Of a DNA stretch of 33,092 nt, positions 21,846 to 30,757 are shown in pieces. The DNA lies in NCBI GenBank assembly GCA_016873395.1, contig VGXG01000025.1, positions 1 through 33,092 of the forward strand, written 5' to 3'. The position numbers and the translations under genes were made by a program. The notes under the pieces were generated by a model that worked only from the letters and a program-made list of their open reading frames with translations, was not told the DNA's origin and made no database searches. Source of the DNA: Nitrospira sp. (GTDB taxonomy: Bacteria > Nitrospirota > Nitrospiria > Nitrospirales > Nitrospiraceae). Position 1 is the first letter of the stretch. Each line of letters opens with the position of its first letter.

Positions 21846-23557
21846 CGACGAAAGATCCCTATCGCGGTCGCCGGATCGTTGCCGCGTTTCTTTTGATGAT
21901 GGGGTTTGTCCTGGTGCTGTTCCGGCTGTTCAGTCTGCAAGTGCTTCAGGCTGAGGAGCTCACAGCCAGGGCGGACCGGCAGCATCGCAAGACCGTGACC
22001 GTGGAAGGGGGGCGGGGGGGCATCTATGACCGGCAGGGCAATCCCCTGGCGATCAACATGGATGTCCCGTCGGTCTTCGGCGTCCCGGCTTCGCTGGAGA
22101 ACCCCTCCGGCGTCGCGCGCGATCTGGCCCGCGTGCTCCACATCCGGGCCGATGAGATCGAGAAGAAGCTCAAGCAGGAGCGGAGTTTCGTCTGGATCGC
22201 CAGGAAGGTGGATCCTGAGCAGGGGCGCAGCCTGGAGCGCCTGTCGCTGGATGGGATCGGCACGGTGCTGGAAGGGCGGCGCTTCTACCCCAAGGGGCCG
22301 CTCCTGGCTCACGTGCTCGGGTTTGCCGGGATGGACGGGCAGGGGCTGGAAGGCATCGAGCGCCGCTACGAGTCCTATCTGCGTGGTGAGAAGCAACTCG
22401 TCGTGTTGCAGCGCGATGCCCTGGGCCGCACGGTGTTTCCCAAGGGGCTCAACGAGCAGGCGCCGGCGGCGGGGCACACGATCATGCTGACGATCGACGA
22501 GGTGATCCAGTACATCACCGAGAAGGAGCTGGACGAGGCGGTTGCGGCGTCCAAAGCCAAAGGCGGCATCGCGATCGTCATGGAGCCGCGGACCGGCGCG
22601 ATCCTCGCCTTGGCCATCAGTCCGAAGTTCGATCCGAATATCGTCAAGGGCATCTCGGCGGACCGCTGGCGGAACCGCGCCCTGACCGATGCCTATGAGC
22701 CTGGGTCCACGATGAAGGTCTTCATCGCGGCCGCGGCGCTCGAGGAAAAGGTGATGGAGCCCGGCACGATGGTCTATGCAGAGAACGGCCGGATGACGGT
22801 GGCCAACACGGTCATCCACGACCATGAGAAGTCCGGCTGGATCACCTTCGCCCAGGTGATCCAGAAGTCCAGCAACATCGGGGCGGCCAAGACCGCGATG
22901 GCGCTGGGAGAAGAGCGGGCCTACCGCTACCTCAGGGCCTTCGGCTTCGGCGAGCGGACTGAAATCGACCTCCCCGGCGAAGCGGCGGGTCTCGTCAAGG
23001 AGCCGAGGGACTGGGGACGCCGGTCGCTGGCGTCCATCGCAATCGGCCAGGAGATCGGAGTCACCGCCTTGCAGCTTGTCACGGCCGCCTCCGCCGTAGC
23101 GAACGGCGGCTGGCTGATGAAGCCCTATGTGGTCTCGGACATACGCAGCAGCCAGGGCCAAGTCGTCGCGCAGTTCGGTCCGCAGGTGAGGCGGAGGCCG
23201 ATCTCGGCCGAGACGGCTCGGACCCTGACCGGCATCATGGAGGGCGTGGTGACGAACGGAACCGGCAGCCGCGCGGCCGTGTCGGGCTTCCGAGTGGCGG
23301 GGAAGACGGGGACCGCGCAGAAGATCGATCCTCAGACCGGCGCCTATTCATCGACGCTCTTCGTCGGGTCCTTCACAGGGTTCGTCCCTGCCGAGGACCC
23401 GCGTCTGGCCATCGTCGTGATCGTCGATGAGCCCCACGCAGAGGCCTGGGGCGGCGTCGTGGCGGCCCCGGTGTTTCGGAAGATCGCCGAACAGGCGCTG
23501 CCCTATCTCGGCGTGTCGTCTCGCGCGCCGGTCAGGCTGGCCATGGCGAGCTATTAA
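21842..23557 (+). CDS. ftsI: septal peptidoglycan transpeptidase FtsI (PBP3 type)
   Basis: A 571-residue class B penicillin-binding protein. A short cytoplasmic tail and one transmembrane helix (about residues 12-32) are followed by the pedestal domain with RGGIYDRQGNPLA near 60. The transpeptidase domain carries S289-T-M-K292 (SxxK), S343-S-N345 (SxN) and K488-T-G490. It cross-links stem peptides at the division site together with FtsW, which is encoded further along the cluster. Length matches E. coli FtsI (588). The GTG start overlaps the ftsL stop (GTGA), indicating translational coupling. No PASTA domain is present. Confidence 0.95.
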   Translation: MTTKDPYRGRRIVAAFLLMMGFVLVLFRLFSLQVLQAEELTARADRQHRKTVTVEGGRGGIYDRQGNPLAINMDVPSVFGVPASLENPSGVARDLARVLHIRADEIEKKLKQERSFVWIARKVDPEQGRSLERLSLDGIGTVLEGRRFYPKGPLLAHVLGFAGMDGQGLEGIERRYESYLRGEKQLVVLQRDALGRTVFPKGLNEQAPAAGHTIMLTIDEVIQYITEKELDEAVAASKAKGGIAIVMEPRTGAILALAISPKFDPNIVKGISADRWRNRALTDAYEPGSTMKVFIAAAALEEKVMEPGTMVYAENGRMTVANTVIHDHEKSGWITFAQVIQKSSNIGAAKTAMALGEERAYRYLRAFGFGERTEIDLPGEAAGLVKEPRDWGRRSLASIAIGQEIGVTALQLVTAASAVANGGWLMKPYVVSDIRSSQGQVVAQFGPQVRRRPISAETARTLTGIMEGVVTNGTGSRAAVSGFRVAGKTGTAQKIDPQTGAYSSTLFVGSFTGFVPAEDPRLAIVVIVDEPHAEAWGGVVAAPVFRKIAEQALPYLGVSSRAPVRLAMASY

Positions 23558-23561
23558 CGAT

Positions 23562-23627
23562 GGATTCATTTGGTGATTGGTTCATTGAGTCAGGAGCAAT
23601 TCCCTCAAATGATTCAATCATGAAATC
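23562..23627. repeat. octamer-period spacer element 9
   Basis: This spacer between ftsI and murE has the same plan as the others but an 8-nt step: TGGATTCA, TTTGGTGA, TTGGTTCA and TTGAGTCA, then TCAAATGA, TTCAATCA and TGAAATCG. The arms are only partly complementary. It ends a few bases before the murE start, where no clear ribosome-binding site is visible. Confidence 0.55.
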
Positions 23628-23639
23628 GCGCAATTCTTA

Positions 23640-25166
23640 ATGATGACCCTGGGTGAGTTGATCGCTCCGCTCTCCGTGCTGGAACAGCAGGGGAGGTTGG
23701 ACGTCGAAGTGACCGGCCTGACCGATGACTCGCGGGCGGTGCAGCCGGGCTGCCTGTTCGTGGCGGTCAAGGGAGGCAAGGCGGACGGCCATGCCTTCCT
23801 GCGACAGGCCGTGGCCGCCGGGGCTTCAGGGCTGGTCGTGCAAGAGCGGCCTGCGGCTTCGCTGGAGGCGGGGGCGGCGGGTTCCCCTGTGCCGATTGTC
23901 CGCGTCCAGGATTCGCGGCGCGCGTTGGGGCTGCTGGCCGGCCGGTTCCACGGGAACCCCTCTTCCCGGCTCAGCTTGATCGGGGTCACGGGGACGAACG
24001 GCAAGACCACGATTACCTACCTCTGCAAAGGGGTGCTCGAGGCGGCGGGGCGGAAGGTCGGCATCATCGGCACGGTGGCCTACCAGATCGGGGCGGAGCG
24101 TCTGGCCGCGTCACACACGACGCCGGGCGCCGTGGAGCTGCAGGCTCTCCTGGCCCGCATGGTGGAGGCAGGGCTGGACAGCGCGGTCATGGAGGTATCC
24201 TCGCACGCGCTCGCGCTGGACCGGGTCGTGGGCTGCGAGTTCGATGCGGCGATCTTTACGAACTTGACCCAGGACCACCTGGATTTTCATGCCGACCTGG
24301 AGGACTACTTCCAGGCCAAGTTGCGCCTCTTCACGGGCCTCACCCAGGGGCTCAAGTCCGGTTCCAAACGGGCGATCGTGAACGTGGATGATGAACGCGG
24401 CGAGCGCGTGTGCCGAGCCAGCCGGGTCCCGGTCTGGACCTACGCCGTGAAACGGGCGGCCGACCTGAAGGCCGAGGACGTGCGGCTTTCGCTGGCCGGC
24501 ACCGGGTTCACCGCCGTGACGCCGGCGGGACGGTTTCACGTGGACAGCCGCCTGGTAGGGGAACACAACGTCTACAACCTGCTGGCGGCGATCGGGGTGG
24601 GGCTCCACGAGGGCCTGTCTCCGGCCCAGATCCAGGCCGGCCTCGAGTCGGTCGTCAACGTTCCGGGCCGGTTCGAGCGGGTGGACGCGGGACAGGACTT
24701 TACCGTGGTGGTGGATTACGCCCACACGGAAGATGCGCTCGAGCGGCTCTTGACTGCCGCCCAGCAACTCAAGACCGGCCGCATCATCACGGTCTTCGGG
24801 TGCGGCGGAGACCGTGACCGGGGCAAGCGGCCCAGGATGGGGAGGGTCGCAGCGCGGTTATCCGACCTGGTCATCGCCACGTCGGACAATCCCCGCAGCG
24901 AGGATCCGCTGGCTATCCTGAGGGAAGTGGAGGCGGGGCTCCGGTCCGCCATCGAGGCCCAAGAGACGCAGGCTCGCTACGAGGTGATCGCGGACCGTCG
25001 CCTGGCCATCGAGGCGGCCATCCGCGCGGCTCGACCGGGCGACATGGTCCTGCTCGCGGGCAAGGGGCACGAGGACTACCAGATCATCGGCTCCCAGCGG
25101 GTGCACTTTGACGACCGCGAGGTGGCGAGAGCTGCCGTACAAAAAATAGTGATGAATGATGAGTGA
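23640..25166 (+). CDS. murE: UDP-MurNAc-L-Ala-D-Glu:meso-DAP ligase MurE
   Basis: The 508 residues show the three Mur-ligase domains. The N-terminal UDP-binding part has TGLTDDSRAVQPGCLFVAVKG. The ATPase domain begins with the P-loop GTNGKTTITYL near 120 and HTTPGAVELQ. The C-terminal domain carries the amino-acid signature DNPRSEDP near 420, which in this family selects meso-diaminopimelate. It adds the third residue of the stem peptide in the cytoplasm. The last codons (MNDE) and the stop come from the following heptamer element. Two adjacent ATGs (23640, 23643) are possible starts. Confidence 0.95.
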   Translation: MMTLGELIAPLSVLEQQGRLDVEVTGLTDDSRAVQPGCLFVAVKGGKADGHAFLRQAVAAGASGLVVQERPAASLEAGAAGSPVPIVRVQDSRRALGLLAGRFHGNPSSRLSLIGVTGTNGKTTITYLCKGVLEAAGRKVGIIGTVAYQIGAERLAASHTTPGAVELQALLARMVEAGLDSAVMEVSSHALALDRVVGCEFDAAIFTNLTQDHLDFHADLEDYFQAKLRLFTGLTQGLKSGSKRAIVNVDDERGERVCRASRVPVWTYAVKRAADLKAEDVRLSLAGTGFTAVTPAGRFHVDSRLVGEHNVYNLLAAIGVGLHEGLSPAQIQAGLESVVNVPGRFERVDAGQDFTVVVDYAHTEDALERLLTAAQQLKTGRIITVFGCGGDRDRGKRPRMGRVAARLSDLVIATSDNPRSEDPLAILREVEAGLRSAIEAQETQARYEVIADRRLAIEAAIRAARPGDMVLLAGKGHEDYQIIGSQRVHFDDREVARAAVQKIVMNDE

Positions 25167-25275
25167 TGAGTGATGAGTAACGGGTCAGGAAGCCTCACCC
25201 ATCACTGGGGACCCGTTGCTCCAAGATTGCAACGGGTGCCCCCCGTCACCCATTGCGGATCACTCATCACGGATT
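25151..25275. repeat. nested heptamer inverted-repeat element 10
   Basis: The left arm has GATGAAT then three GATGAGT words; the right arm has CCGTCAC, GGATCAC and TCATCAC. In the centre stands ACCCGTTGC (25211-25219) with its exact complement GCAACGGGT (25229-25237), flanked by GGGG and CCCC. The same inner pair is found in element 4 at 9635. The left arm encodes the end of MurE. Confidence 0.8.
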
Positions 25276-25283
25276 ACCGAGGG

Positions 25284-26723
25284 ATGCCGCTCTTTACCGT
25301 CGAAGAGGTGCTGGAGGTGACCGGCGCGCGCCTGGTGTCCGGCGAGGCTCCGCGTCCGCTGCGGGGCGGCGTCCGTCGGCTCTGCACCGATTCGCGCGCG
25401 GCGCGCCGAGGCGATCTTTTCATCGCGCTCAAGGGCGAGCGCTTCGACGGACACCGGTTTGTGGCGATGGCTCTCCGTCGTGGCGCGATGGGGGCGATCG
25501 TCCAGGATCAGGTGACCATCGGACCGCCTGCGGCGAGATCAAGCGGTCGGGTGCGCGGCCGGGGGCCGTCCGCTCCTCTGCTGTTGAGAGTGCCGGATAC
25601 GCTGGCGGCCTTTCAGCAACTGGCCTCCTATCACCGGAGCCGTTTCCAGATGCCGCTCGTGGCTGTGACCGGAAGCAACGGTAAGACCACGACCAAAGAA
25701 ATGGTGGCCCTTGTGCTGGCGGAGCGGGGAACGGTGCTCAAGACCGAGGGCAACCTCAACAACCGCATCGGAGTTCCCCAGACCCTGCTCCGACTGACCG
25801 CCCGGCATGAGGCGGCGGTGATCGAGATGGGAGTGGATCGTAAGGGACAGACCCGGCGGCTCTGCGAGATCGCCCGGCCGACCATCGGCGTGATCACGAA
25901 CATCGGGCCCGACCATCTGGAGTTCTTCGGCACCCTGGACGCCTCCGCGCAGGCCAAGGGAGAGTTGCTGGATCTGCTGCCGCCGGACGGCACAGCCGTG
26001 CTGAACGCGGACGATGCCTATTTTGACTATCTCGCCTCCGGGGCCCGCTGTCGGTTGGTCTCCTTCGGCCTCGCGCAGTCCGCGCAGGTGCGGGCCGTTG
26101 ATGTCGCGACCGGTCCGAACGGTGTGACCTTCCAACTCCTGCTGCCCGCGCAGACCCGCGGCACGCGCGTCCTGTTGCCGGCGCACGGCGCGCACAACCT
26201 GTCCAACGCCCTGGCTGCGGCCGCTGTCGGACAAGCGCTGGGCCTGAGCGGGGCGGCGATCGCGCGGGGGCTCGCCCGCTTCAAGCCGGCCGCGATGCGG
26301 TCGCAGGTGACGGTCCGAAAAGGGGTCCGGATCATCAACGATTGCTACAACGCCAATCCGGCTTCGATGAAGGCGGCCATTGCGCTCCTGGTCGATCTGG
26401 CCGCCGGGAGCAGGACGATCGCGGTTCTGGGAGACATGCTGGAGCTGGGCCCGGAGACGCACGCCCTGCACCGGGAAGTCGGGGCCTACCTGGCCGATCG
26501 GGGCATCTCCCGCCTGATCGCCTGCGGGGTCCTGGGCCGGAGTCTGGCAAAGGGCGCCCGGGCGGCGGGCCTGGCATCCGATCGAATTGAGGAAGCGGCG
26601 GACGCAGCAGCAGCCGCGAAGATCGTGAAGAAGCTCGTGCAGCCGGGCGATGTGGTCCTGGTCAAGGCCTCGCGGGGCATGAAAATGGAACAGGTCATCG
26701 AACAACTGAAGAATGATGAGTGA
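25284..26723 (+). CDS. murF: UDP-MurNAc-tripeptide:D-Ala-D-Ala ligase MurF
   Basis: The 479-residue protein has the MurF N-terminal domain (PLFTVEEVLEVTGARLVSGE, then VRRLCTDSRAARRGDLFIALKGERFDGH). The P-loop GSNGKTTTKEMVA is near residue 130, followed by NLNNRIGVPQTLL and EMGVDRKGQ typical for the family. NDCYNANPASMKAA is in the C-terminal domain. It adds D-Ala-D-Ala to complete the pentapeptide. The frame is open further upstream to 25170, but that part is repeat DNA; homology starts at 25284. Its C-terminus (LKNDE) and stop are formed by the next repeat element, as in murE. Confidence 0.94.
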   Translation: MPLFTVEEVLEVTGARLVSGEAPRPLRGGVRRLCTDSRAARRGDLFIALKGERFDGHRFVAMALRRGAMGAIVQDQVTIGPPAARSSGRVRGRGPSAPLLLRVPDTLAAFQQLASYHRSRFQMPLVAVTGSNGKTTTKEMVALVLAERGTVLKTEGNLNNRIGVPQTLLRLTARHEAAVIEMGVDRKGQTRRLCEIARPTIGVITNIGPDHLEFFGTLDASAQAKGELLDLLPPDGTAVLNADDAYFDYLASGARCRLVSFGLAQSAQVRAVDVATGPNGVTFQLLLPAQTRGTRVLLPAHGAHNLSNALAAAAVGQALGLSGAAIARGLARFKPAAMRSQVTVRKGVRIINDCYNANPASMKAAIALLVDLAAGSRTIAVLGDMLELGPETHALHREVGAYLADRGISRLIACGVLGRSLAKGARAAGLASDRIEEAADAAAAAKIVKKLVQPGDVVLVKASRGMKMEQVIEQLKNDE

Positions 26724-26827
26724 TGAATGCTGAAAAGTGAACAGTTCTCAGTTTACAGTTCTCAGTTTCGGAATTGTCAGGAACTGAAAACTGATCACTG
26801 ATGACTGACAACTCAAATTCAGCATTC
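26711..26827. repeat. heptamer inverted-repeat spacer element 11
   Basis: It opens with GATGAGT-type words that close murF, then GAATGCTGAA (26725-26734), exactly complementary to TTCAGCATTC (26818-26827). Inside, words ACAGTTC and TCAGTTT (two copies each) face GGAACTG, AAAACTG, ATCACTG and ATGACTG. It separates murF and mraY. Confidence 0.8.
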
Positions 26828-26854
26828 GGCGGTCATCGTTTCCCACGGTGGTAA

Positions 26855-27931
26855 ATGCTCTATCTCTGGCTCTACCCGCTGCATACAGAGTTCTCCTTTC
26901 TGAACGTCTTCCGGTATCTGAGCTTCCGGATCATCTATGCGGCCGTGACGGCGTTTCTGCTGGCCTTTGTCCTGGCGCCGCCGATGATCCGCAAGCTGCA
27001 GGAGATTCGCATGGGGCAGCAGGTGCGTGAGGACGGTCCCAGCACCCACTTAGCCAAGACCGGTACGCCGACCATGGGGGGGCTCCTGATCCTGTTCGCG
27101 GTCCTCCTCTCCACCCTGCTCTGGGCGAACGTGTCAAACCGCTACGTGTGGCTGGTGATCTTTGCCACGGTCGGGTTCGGGTTGGTGGGGTTTGCCGACG
27201 ATTACCTGAAATTCGTCGGGGGTCGGTCGAAAGGCCTGTCGGCGTCCCAGAAATTCATGGCGCAGGGCCTGGTGGCGCTCGGCATCGGGCTCTACTTTTA
27301 CTTCCTGCCCGGCTACTCCACCCAGCTCAGCGTGCCCTTCTTCAAAAACTTCACGCCGGACCTGGGTCTCTTCTACATCCCCTTTGCGATCCTCGTCATC
27401 GTCGGGAGCTCCAACGCGGTGAACCTGACCGATGGGCTGGATGGCCTGGCGGTAGGGCCGGTGATGATTGCCACGCTGGCCTATACGATCGTGGCCTACG
27501 TGGTCGGCAACAAGATCATGTCCGACTATCTCCTGATCCCCTACATCGAGGGGGCGGGAGAGCTCGCCGTCTTTACCGCGGCCATCTTCGGGGCGAGCCT
27601 GGGATTCCTCTGGTTCAACACGTACCCGGCCTCCGTCTTCATGGGAGACGTGGGCTCGCTTCCGCTCGGCGCGGCGCTGGGGACGGTCGCGGTTGTGAGC
27701 AAGCATGAGCTGCTCCTCCTCCTGGTCGGGGGGGTCTTCGTGATCGAGGTCATCTCGGTCATCTTTCAGGTCGCCTCCTATAAGTCTCGCGGAAAACGGA
27801 TCTTCTTGATGGCGCCCATCCATCACCACTTTGAAATGAAAGGGTGGGAGGAACCGAAAGTCGTGGTGCGTCTCTGGATCGTCGCAATCTTGCTGGCGCT
27901 GCTGAGTCTGAGCACGTTGAAACTGCGGTGA
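26855..27931 (+). CDS. mraY: phospho-MurNAc-pentapeptide transferase MraY
   Basis: A 358-residue integral membrane protein with about ten helices and the MraY signatures. These are TPTMGGLLIL near 73, FADDYLKFVGGRSKGLSASQK near 115 (the DD pair binds Mg), NLTDGLDGLA near 190 and the HHH motif in MAPIHHHFEMKGW near 325. It transfers phospho-MurNAc-pentapeptide to undecaprenyl phosphate, making lipid I at the inner face of the membrane. Length equals the E. coli enzyme (360). The ATG follows GGTGG. It lies between murF and murD, as in most dcw clusters. Confidence 0.95.
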   Translation: MLYLWLYPLHTEFSFLNVFRYLSFRIIYAAVTAFLLAFVLAPPMIRKLQEIRMGQQVREDGPSTHLAKTGTPTMGGLLILFAVLLSTLLWANVSNRYVWLVIFATVGFGLVGFADDYLKFVGGRSKGLSASQKFMAQGLVALGIGLYFYFLPGYSTQLSVPFFKNFTPDLGLFYIPFAILVIVGSSNAVNLTDGLDGLAVGPVMIATLAYTIVAYVVGNKIMSDYLLIPYIEGAGELAVFTAAIFGASLGFLWFNTYPASVFMGDVGSLPLGAALGTVAVVSKHELLLLLVGGVFVIEVISVIFQVASYKSRGKRIFLMAPIHHHFEMKGWEEPKVVVRLWIVAILLALLSLSTLKLR

Positions 27932-28026
27932 CGGGCAAGGGGCGAGAGGCAATGGGTGAAAGGCAAAAAAGAAGGCGCAGGTCATTCTTGCCACTCGCCG
28001 CTGGCCTCTCGCCACTAGCCTGTACC
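27932..28026. repeat. heptamer inverted-repeat spacer element 12
   Basis: It starts right after the mraY stop codon. Words GGGCAAG, GGGCGAG, AGGCAAT, GGGTGAA and AGGCAAA face TTGCCAC, TCGCCGC, TGGCCTC and TCGCCAC. GGCGAGAGGC (27941-27950) and GCCTCTCGCC (28004-28013) are exact complements. Confidence 0.8.
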
Positions 28027-28051
28027 GGTTGACGGCTGATGGCTAAAGGCC

Positions 28052-29452
28052 ATGAGTTCATGGACAACGATGGACCTCAGGGGGGCGCGGGTGACGGTCG
28101 TCGGTCTGGCCAGAAGCGGGGTGGCAGCGGCGCGGTTGCTCCAAACGGTCGGCGCGCAGGTGACGGTGGCGGATGGCAAGGAGGAAGATTCCCTGGCGGA
28201 CGCGTTGGCGCAACTGGACCGGCGCACCCTCAGGGTCAAGGCCGGCGCCGGCTACGAGTCGTCGCTAGACGGGGCGGAGTTGGTCGTGATCAGCCCCGGT
28301 GTCCCCTTCAGGCTGGAATCCTTGCAGGCGGCTCGTCGCCGAGGGGTCCCGGTGATCGGAGAGCAGGAGCTGGCCTCCCGGTTTGTGACGGCGCCGCTTC
28401 TCGCCGTGACCGGCACCAACGGCAAGAGCACCACGGTCACGCTGGTGGGGCTGCTGCTGGAGCGGAGCGGCAAGCGGGTCTTCGTGGGAGGGAATCTCGG
28501 CCAGCCGCTCTGCGAGGCGGCCCTGGCTTCCTATCAGTGGAAGGGCCAGGAAGGCAGCGCGCCGGGGCCCTATGACTATGTCGTCGCGGAGGTGTCCAGT
28601 TTTCAACTCGAGACGATCGCGCGGTTTCATCCCTGGGTGGCGGCGATCTTGAACGTGACAACGGATCATATGGACCGCTACGACTCGGTCGAAGACTATG
28701 TGGCAGCCAAGGCCAGGATTTTTGAGAACCAGACACCCGACGATTTCGCGCTTGTGAATCTGGATGATGCCCGGGTCGCGGGGCTCGCGCAGCGATCGCG
28801 CGCCAGGGCGGTGGCCTTCAGCAGGACCCAGCCGGTTACAGAAGGGGCCTTTCTGGACGGGGATCGGCTCTTGGTGACGATCGGAGGACGTACCCAGGAG
28901 GTCTGTCGGCTTGAGGAGATTCGGATTCCCGGGAGCCACAATCAGGCCAATGCGATGGCGGCCGCGACCATCGGCCTTCTCTGCGGCTGTCCGGTGGACG
29001 GCATCCGCGACGTATTGCGGACCTTTCCCGGACTGGAACATGCCCTGGAGATCGTCCGGGAGCGGCGGGGCGTGAAGTTCGTCAACGACTCCAAGGGCAC
29101 GAACGTGGATGCCACCCTCAAGGCCCTTGAGAGCTTTGATGCACCGATCGTGTTGATCGCCGGCGGGCGAGACAAGGGCGGCGACTTCGCCCGGCTGCGG
29201 GAGTCGATCCTGCGGCGCGCGAAGCGGGTGATCCTGATCGGAGAAGCGGCCGGCCGTCTCAGGGCGGCGCTGAGCGGGTTCGACCGGATCAGCGACGCCG
29301 GATCGCTGCATGAGGCGGTCGAAGCGGCGGCCCGCGAGGCGGTTCCCGGCGATGTGGTGCTGCTGTCGCCCGCCTGCGCCAGCTTCGACATGTTTGTGGA
29401 TTATCGGGACCGGGGGCAGCAGTTCAAGGAATTGGTCAACGCGCTGCCGTAA
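28052..29452 (+). CDS. murD: UDP-MurNAc-L-Ala:D-Glu ligase MurD
   Basis: The 466 residues have the MurD N-terminal Rossmann-like domain ([19 protein letters not shown] and VISPGVPF), the P-loop [13 protein letters not shown] near 117 and [17 protein letters not shown] near 178, [10 protein letters not shown] near 203 and the C-terminal [15 protein letters not shown] and [12 protein letters not shown] follow. It adds D-glutamate to UDP-MurNAc-L-Ala. Length is a little above E. coli MurD (438). The start at 28052 has AAAGG nearby; an ATG six codons later is also possible. Confidence 0.94.
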   Translation: MSSWTTMDLRGARVTVVGLARSGVAAARLLQTVGAQVTVADGKEEDSLADALAQLDRRTLRVKAGAGYESSLDGAELVVISPGVPFRLESLQAARRRGVPVIGEQELASRFVTAPLLAVTGTNGKSTTVTLVGLLLERSGKRVFVGGNLGQPLCEAALASYQWKGQEGSAPGPYDYVVAEVSSFQLETIARFHPWVAAILNVTTDHMDRYDSVEDYVAAKARIFENQTPDDFALVNLDDARVAGLAQRSRARAVAFSRTQPVTEGAFLDGDRLLVTIGGRTQEVCRLEEIRIPGSHNQANAMAAATIGLLCGCPVDGIRDVLRTFPGLEHALEIVRERRGVKFVNDSKGTNVDATLKALESFDAPIVLIAGGRDKGGDFARLRESILRRAKRVILIGEAAGRLRAALSGFDRISDAGSLHEAVEAAAREAVPGDVVLLSPACASFDMFVDYRDRGQQFKELVNALP

Positions 29453-29458
29453 CGAACG

Positions 29459-29547
29459 TGACGGGTGACGAGTGACGAGTGATGAAGTCGAAGAAATGTG
29501 GGGTGAATCAGTTGTCCCCTGTCACGCGTCACGCGTCACTTGTCACT
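29459..29547. repeat. heptamer inverted-repeat spacer element 13
   Basis: A very regular copy: GTGACGG, GTGACGA (twice) and GTGATGA face GTCACGC (twice), GTCACTT and GTCACTG. It fills the murD-ftsW spacer and ends just before the ftsW ribosome-binding site. Confidence 0.85.
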
Positions 29548-29566
29548 GAATCGGGAGAGCGGATAA

Positions 29567-30757
29567 ATGTCACGCAGGGGTGGTCTCCAAGCCGGCACCT
29601 TAGCGCTTCCCTGGCCGATGGGCGGTGCGTCGGCGAAGGGGGGTGCGGCGGCCGACCGGAGCGTATTGGCGGTGACGGTGGTCCTGGCCTTGGTCGGGCT
29701 CGTGATGGTGTTCAGCGCCAGCGCGGTCGTGGCCGGGAACCGATATCACGACTCGATTTATTTTCTCAAACGTCACCTGGTCTGGCTGGCCTTCGGGTTT
29801 CTGTTGCTCCAGGCCAGCTCTCGTCTCGACTACACGGTCTGGCGGAAGCTGGCCCTGCCGATCCTGGCAGTGACGTGCCTGTTGCTGGTGCTGGTCCTGA
29901 TTCCGTCCTTGGGCGTCGTGGCCAAGGGAGCCAGGCGCTGGCTCAGGTTGGGGCCCATCTCCGTGCAGCCGGCCGAGATGGTCAAGCTGGTCGTCGTGCT
30001 GTATCTGGCCGGCTATCTCACCAGGAAGGAGGGGCGCATCACGGAATTCGCGCGGGGCTTCCTCCCGCCCCTGCTGGTCGTCGGCCTGCTGGCCGGGCTG
30101 GTGCTGCTGCAGCCGGACCTGGGGACGGTGGTGGTGATCGGCCTCGTGACGCTCGGCTTGCTGTTCCTGGCCGGGGCCCGGCTCGTTCATTTGTTCGGGT
30201 TGGTGCCGTTTGTCTTGCCGGCGGCGGCGGTGCTGATCTGGAAGTCCCCGTACCGTCTGCAGAGGCTCATGACGTTCCTGGATCCCATGAAGGATCCGAC
30301 GGGGGCCGGCTTCCAGGTGAACCAGTCGTTTCTCGCCTTCGGGAGCGGGGGACTCTTCGGCGTCGGGTTGGGCGAGGGGGAGCAGAAGCTGTTTTTCCTG
30401 CCGGAGGCCCACACGGATTTTGTGCTGGCTCTGGCAGGGGAGGAGCTGGGGCTCGTGGGCACCGGCGCGATCATGCTGTGCTATGCGGCCCTGGTGCTGA
30501 AGGGCTTTCAGATCGCGGCAAGGGCGCGCGAGCCCTTCGGCCGCCACTTGGCTCTGGGCATCACCCTGCTCATCGGGCTCCAGGCGCTCATCAACGCCGG
30601 CGTGGTCACCGGCATGTTGCCGACCAAGGGGTTGACGCTGCCGCTGGTCAGCTATGGGGGCTCCTCCTTGATGGTCAATCTATTAGCGATCGGGATCCTC
30701 CTGAGCGTGTCACGGGACCGGCAAGGGGGGCAGGGCGGTGGAATCGGCGGGCGATGA
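29567..30757 (+). CDS. ftsW: septal peptidoglycan glycosyltransferase FtsW
   Basis: A SEDS-family protein of 396 residues with about ten transmembrane helices. Family marks are VMVFSASAVVA in TM1, GARRWLRLGPISVQPAEMVKL near 125, LLQPDLGTVVV near 183 and GLGEGEQKLFFLPEAHTDFVLALAGEELG near 270. The closing LPLVSYGGSSL lies near 357. It polymerises lipid II at the septum with FtsI as partner. GGGAGAGCGG stands before the ATG at 29567. Its stop overlaps the murG start (ATGA). The N-terminal 30 residues are Gly/Ala-rich and cytoplasmic. Confidence 0.95.
   Translation: MSRRGGLQAGTLALPWPMGGASAKGGAAADRSVLAVTVVLALVGLVMVFSASAVVAGNRYHDSIYFLKRHLVWLAFGFLLLQASSRLDYTVWRKLALPILAVTCLLLVLVLIPSLGVVAKGARRWLRLGPISVQPAEMVKLVVVLYLAGYLTRKEGRITEFARGFLPPLLVVGLLAGLVLLQPDLGTVVVIGLVTLGLLFLAGARLVHLFGLVPFVLPAAAVLIWKSPYRLQRLMTFLDPMKDPTGAGFQVNQSFLAFGSGGLFGVGLGEGEQKLFFLPEAHTDFVLALAGEELGLVGTGAIMLCYAALVLKGFQIAARAREPFGRHLALGITLLIGLQALINAGVVTGMLPTKGLTLPLVSYGGSSLMVNLLAIGILLSVSRDRQGGQGGGIGGR

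Noticed and set aside
21755-23161. A 468-codon minus-strand open frame across ftsI
   Set aside because: Antisense frames stay open by chance in GC-rich genes. The product is Arg/His/Asp-rich without motifs, and ftsI on the plus strand has all its active-site motifs.
25170-25283. An upstream extension of MurF by 38 residues
   Set aside because: The extension is encoded by the nested repeat element, and the MurF N-terminal motif begins at the ATG at 25284.
25539-26705. A 388-codon minus-strand open frame across murF
   Set aside because: It is an antisense shadow of the conserved murF, with no recognisable domain.
29479-30753. A 425-codon open frame upstream of and continuous with murG
   Set aside because: It overlaps ftsW in another frame. 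Its product is Gly/Arg-rich with no family marks, while ftsW is clearly conserved. murG starts at 30754 where homology begins.
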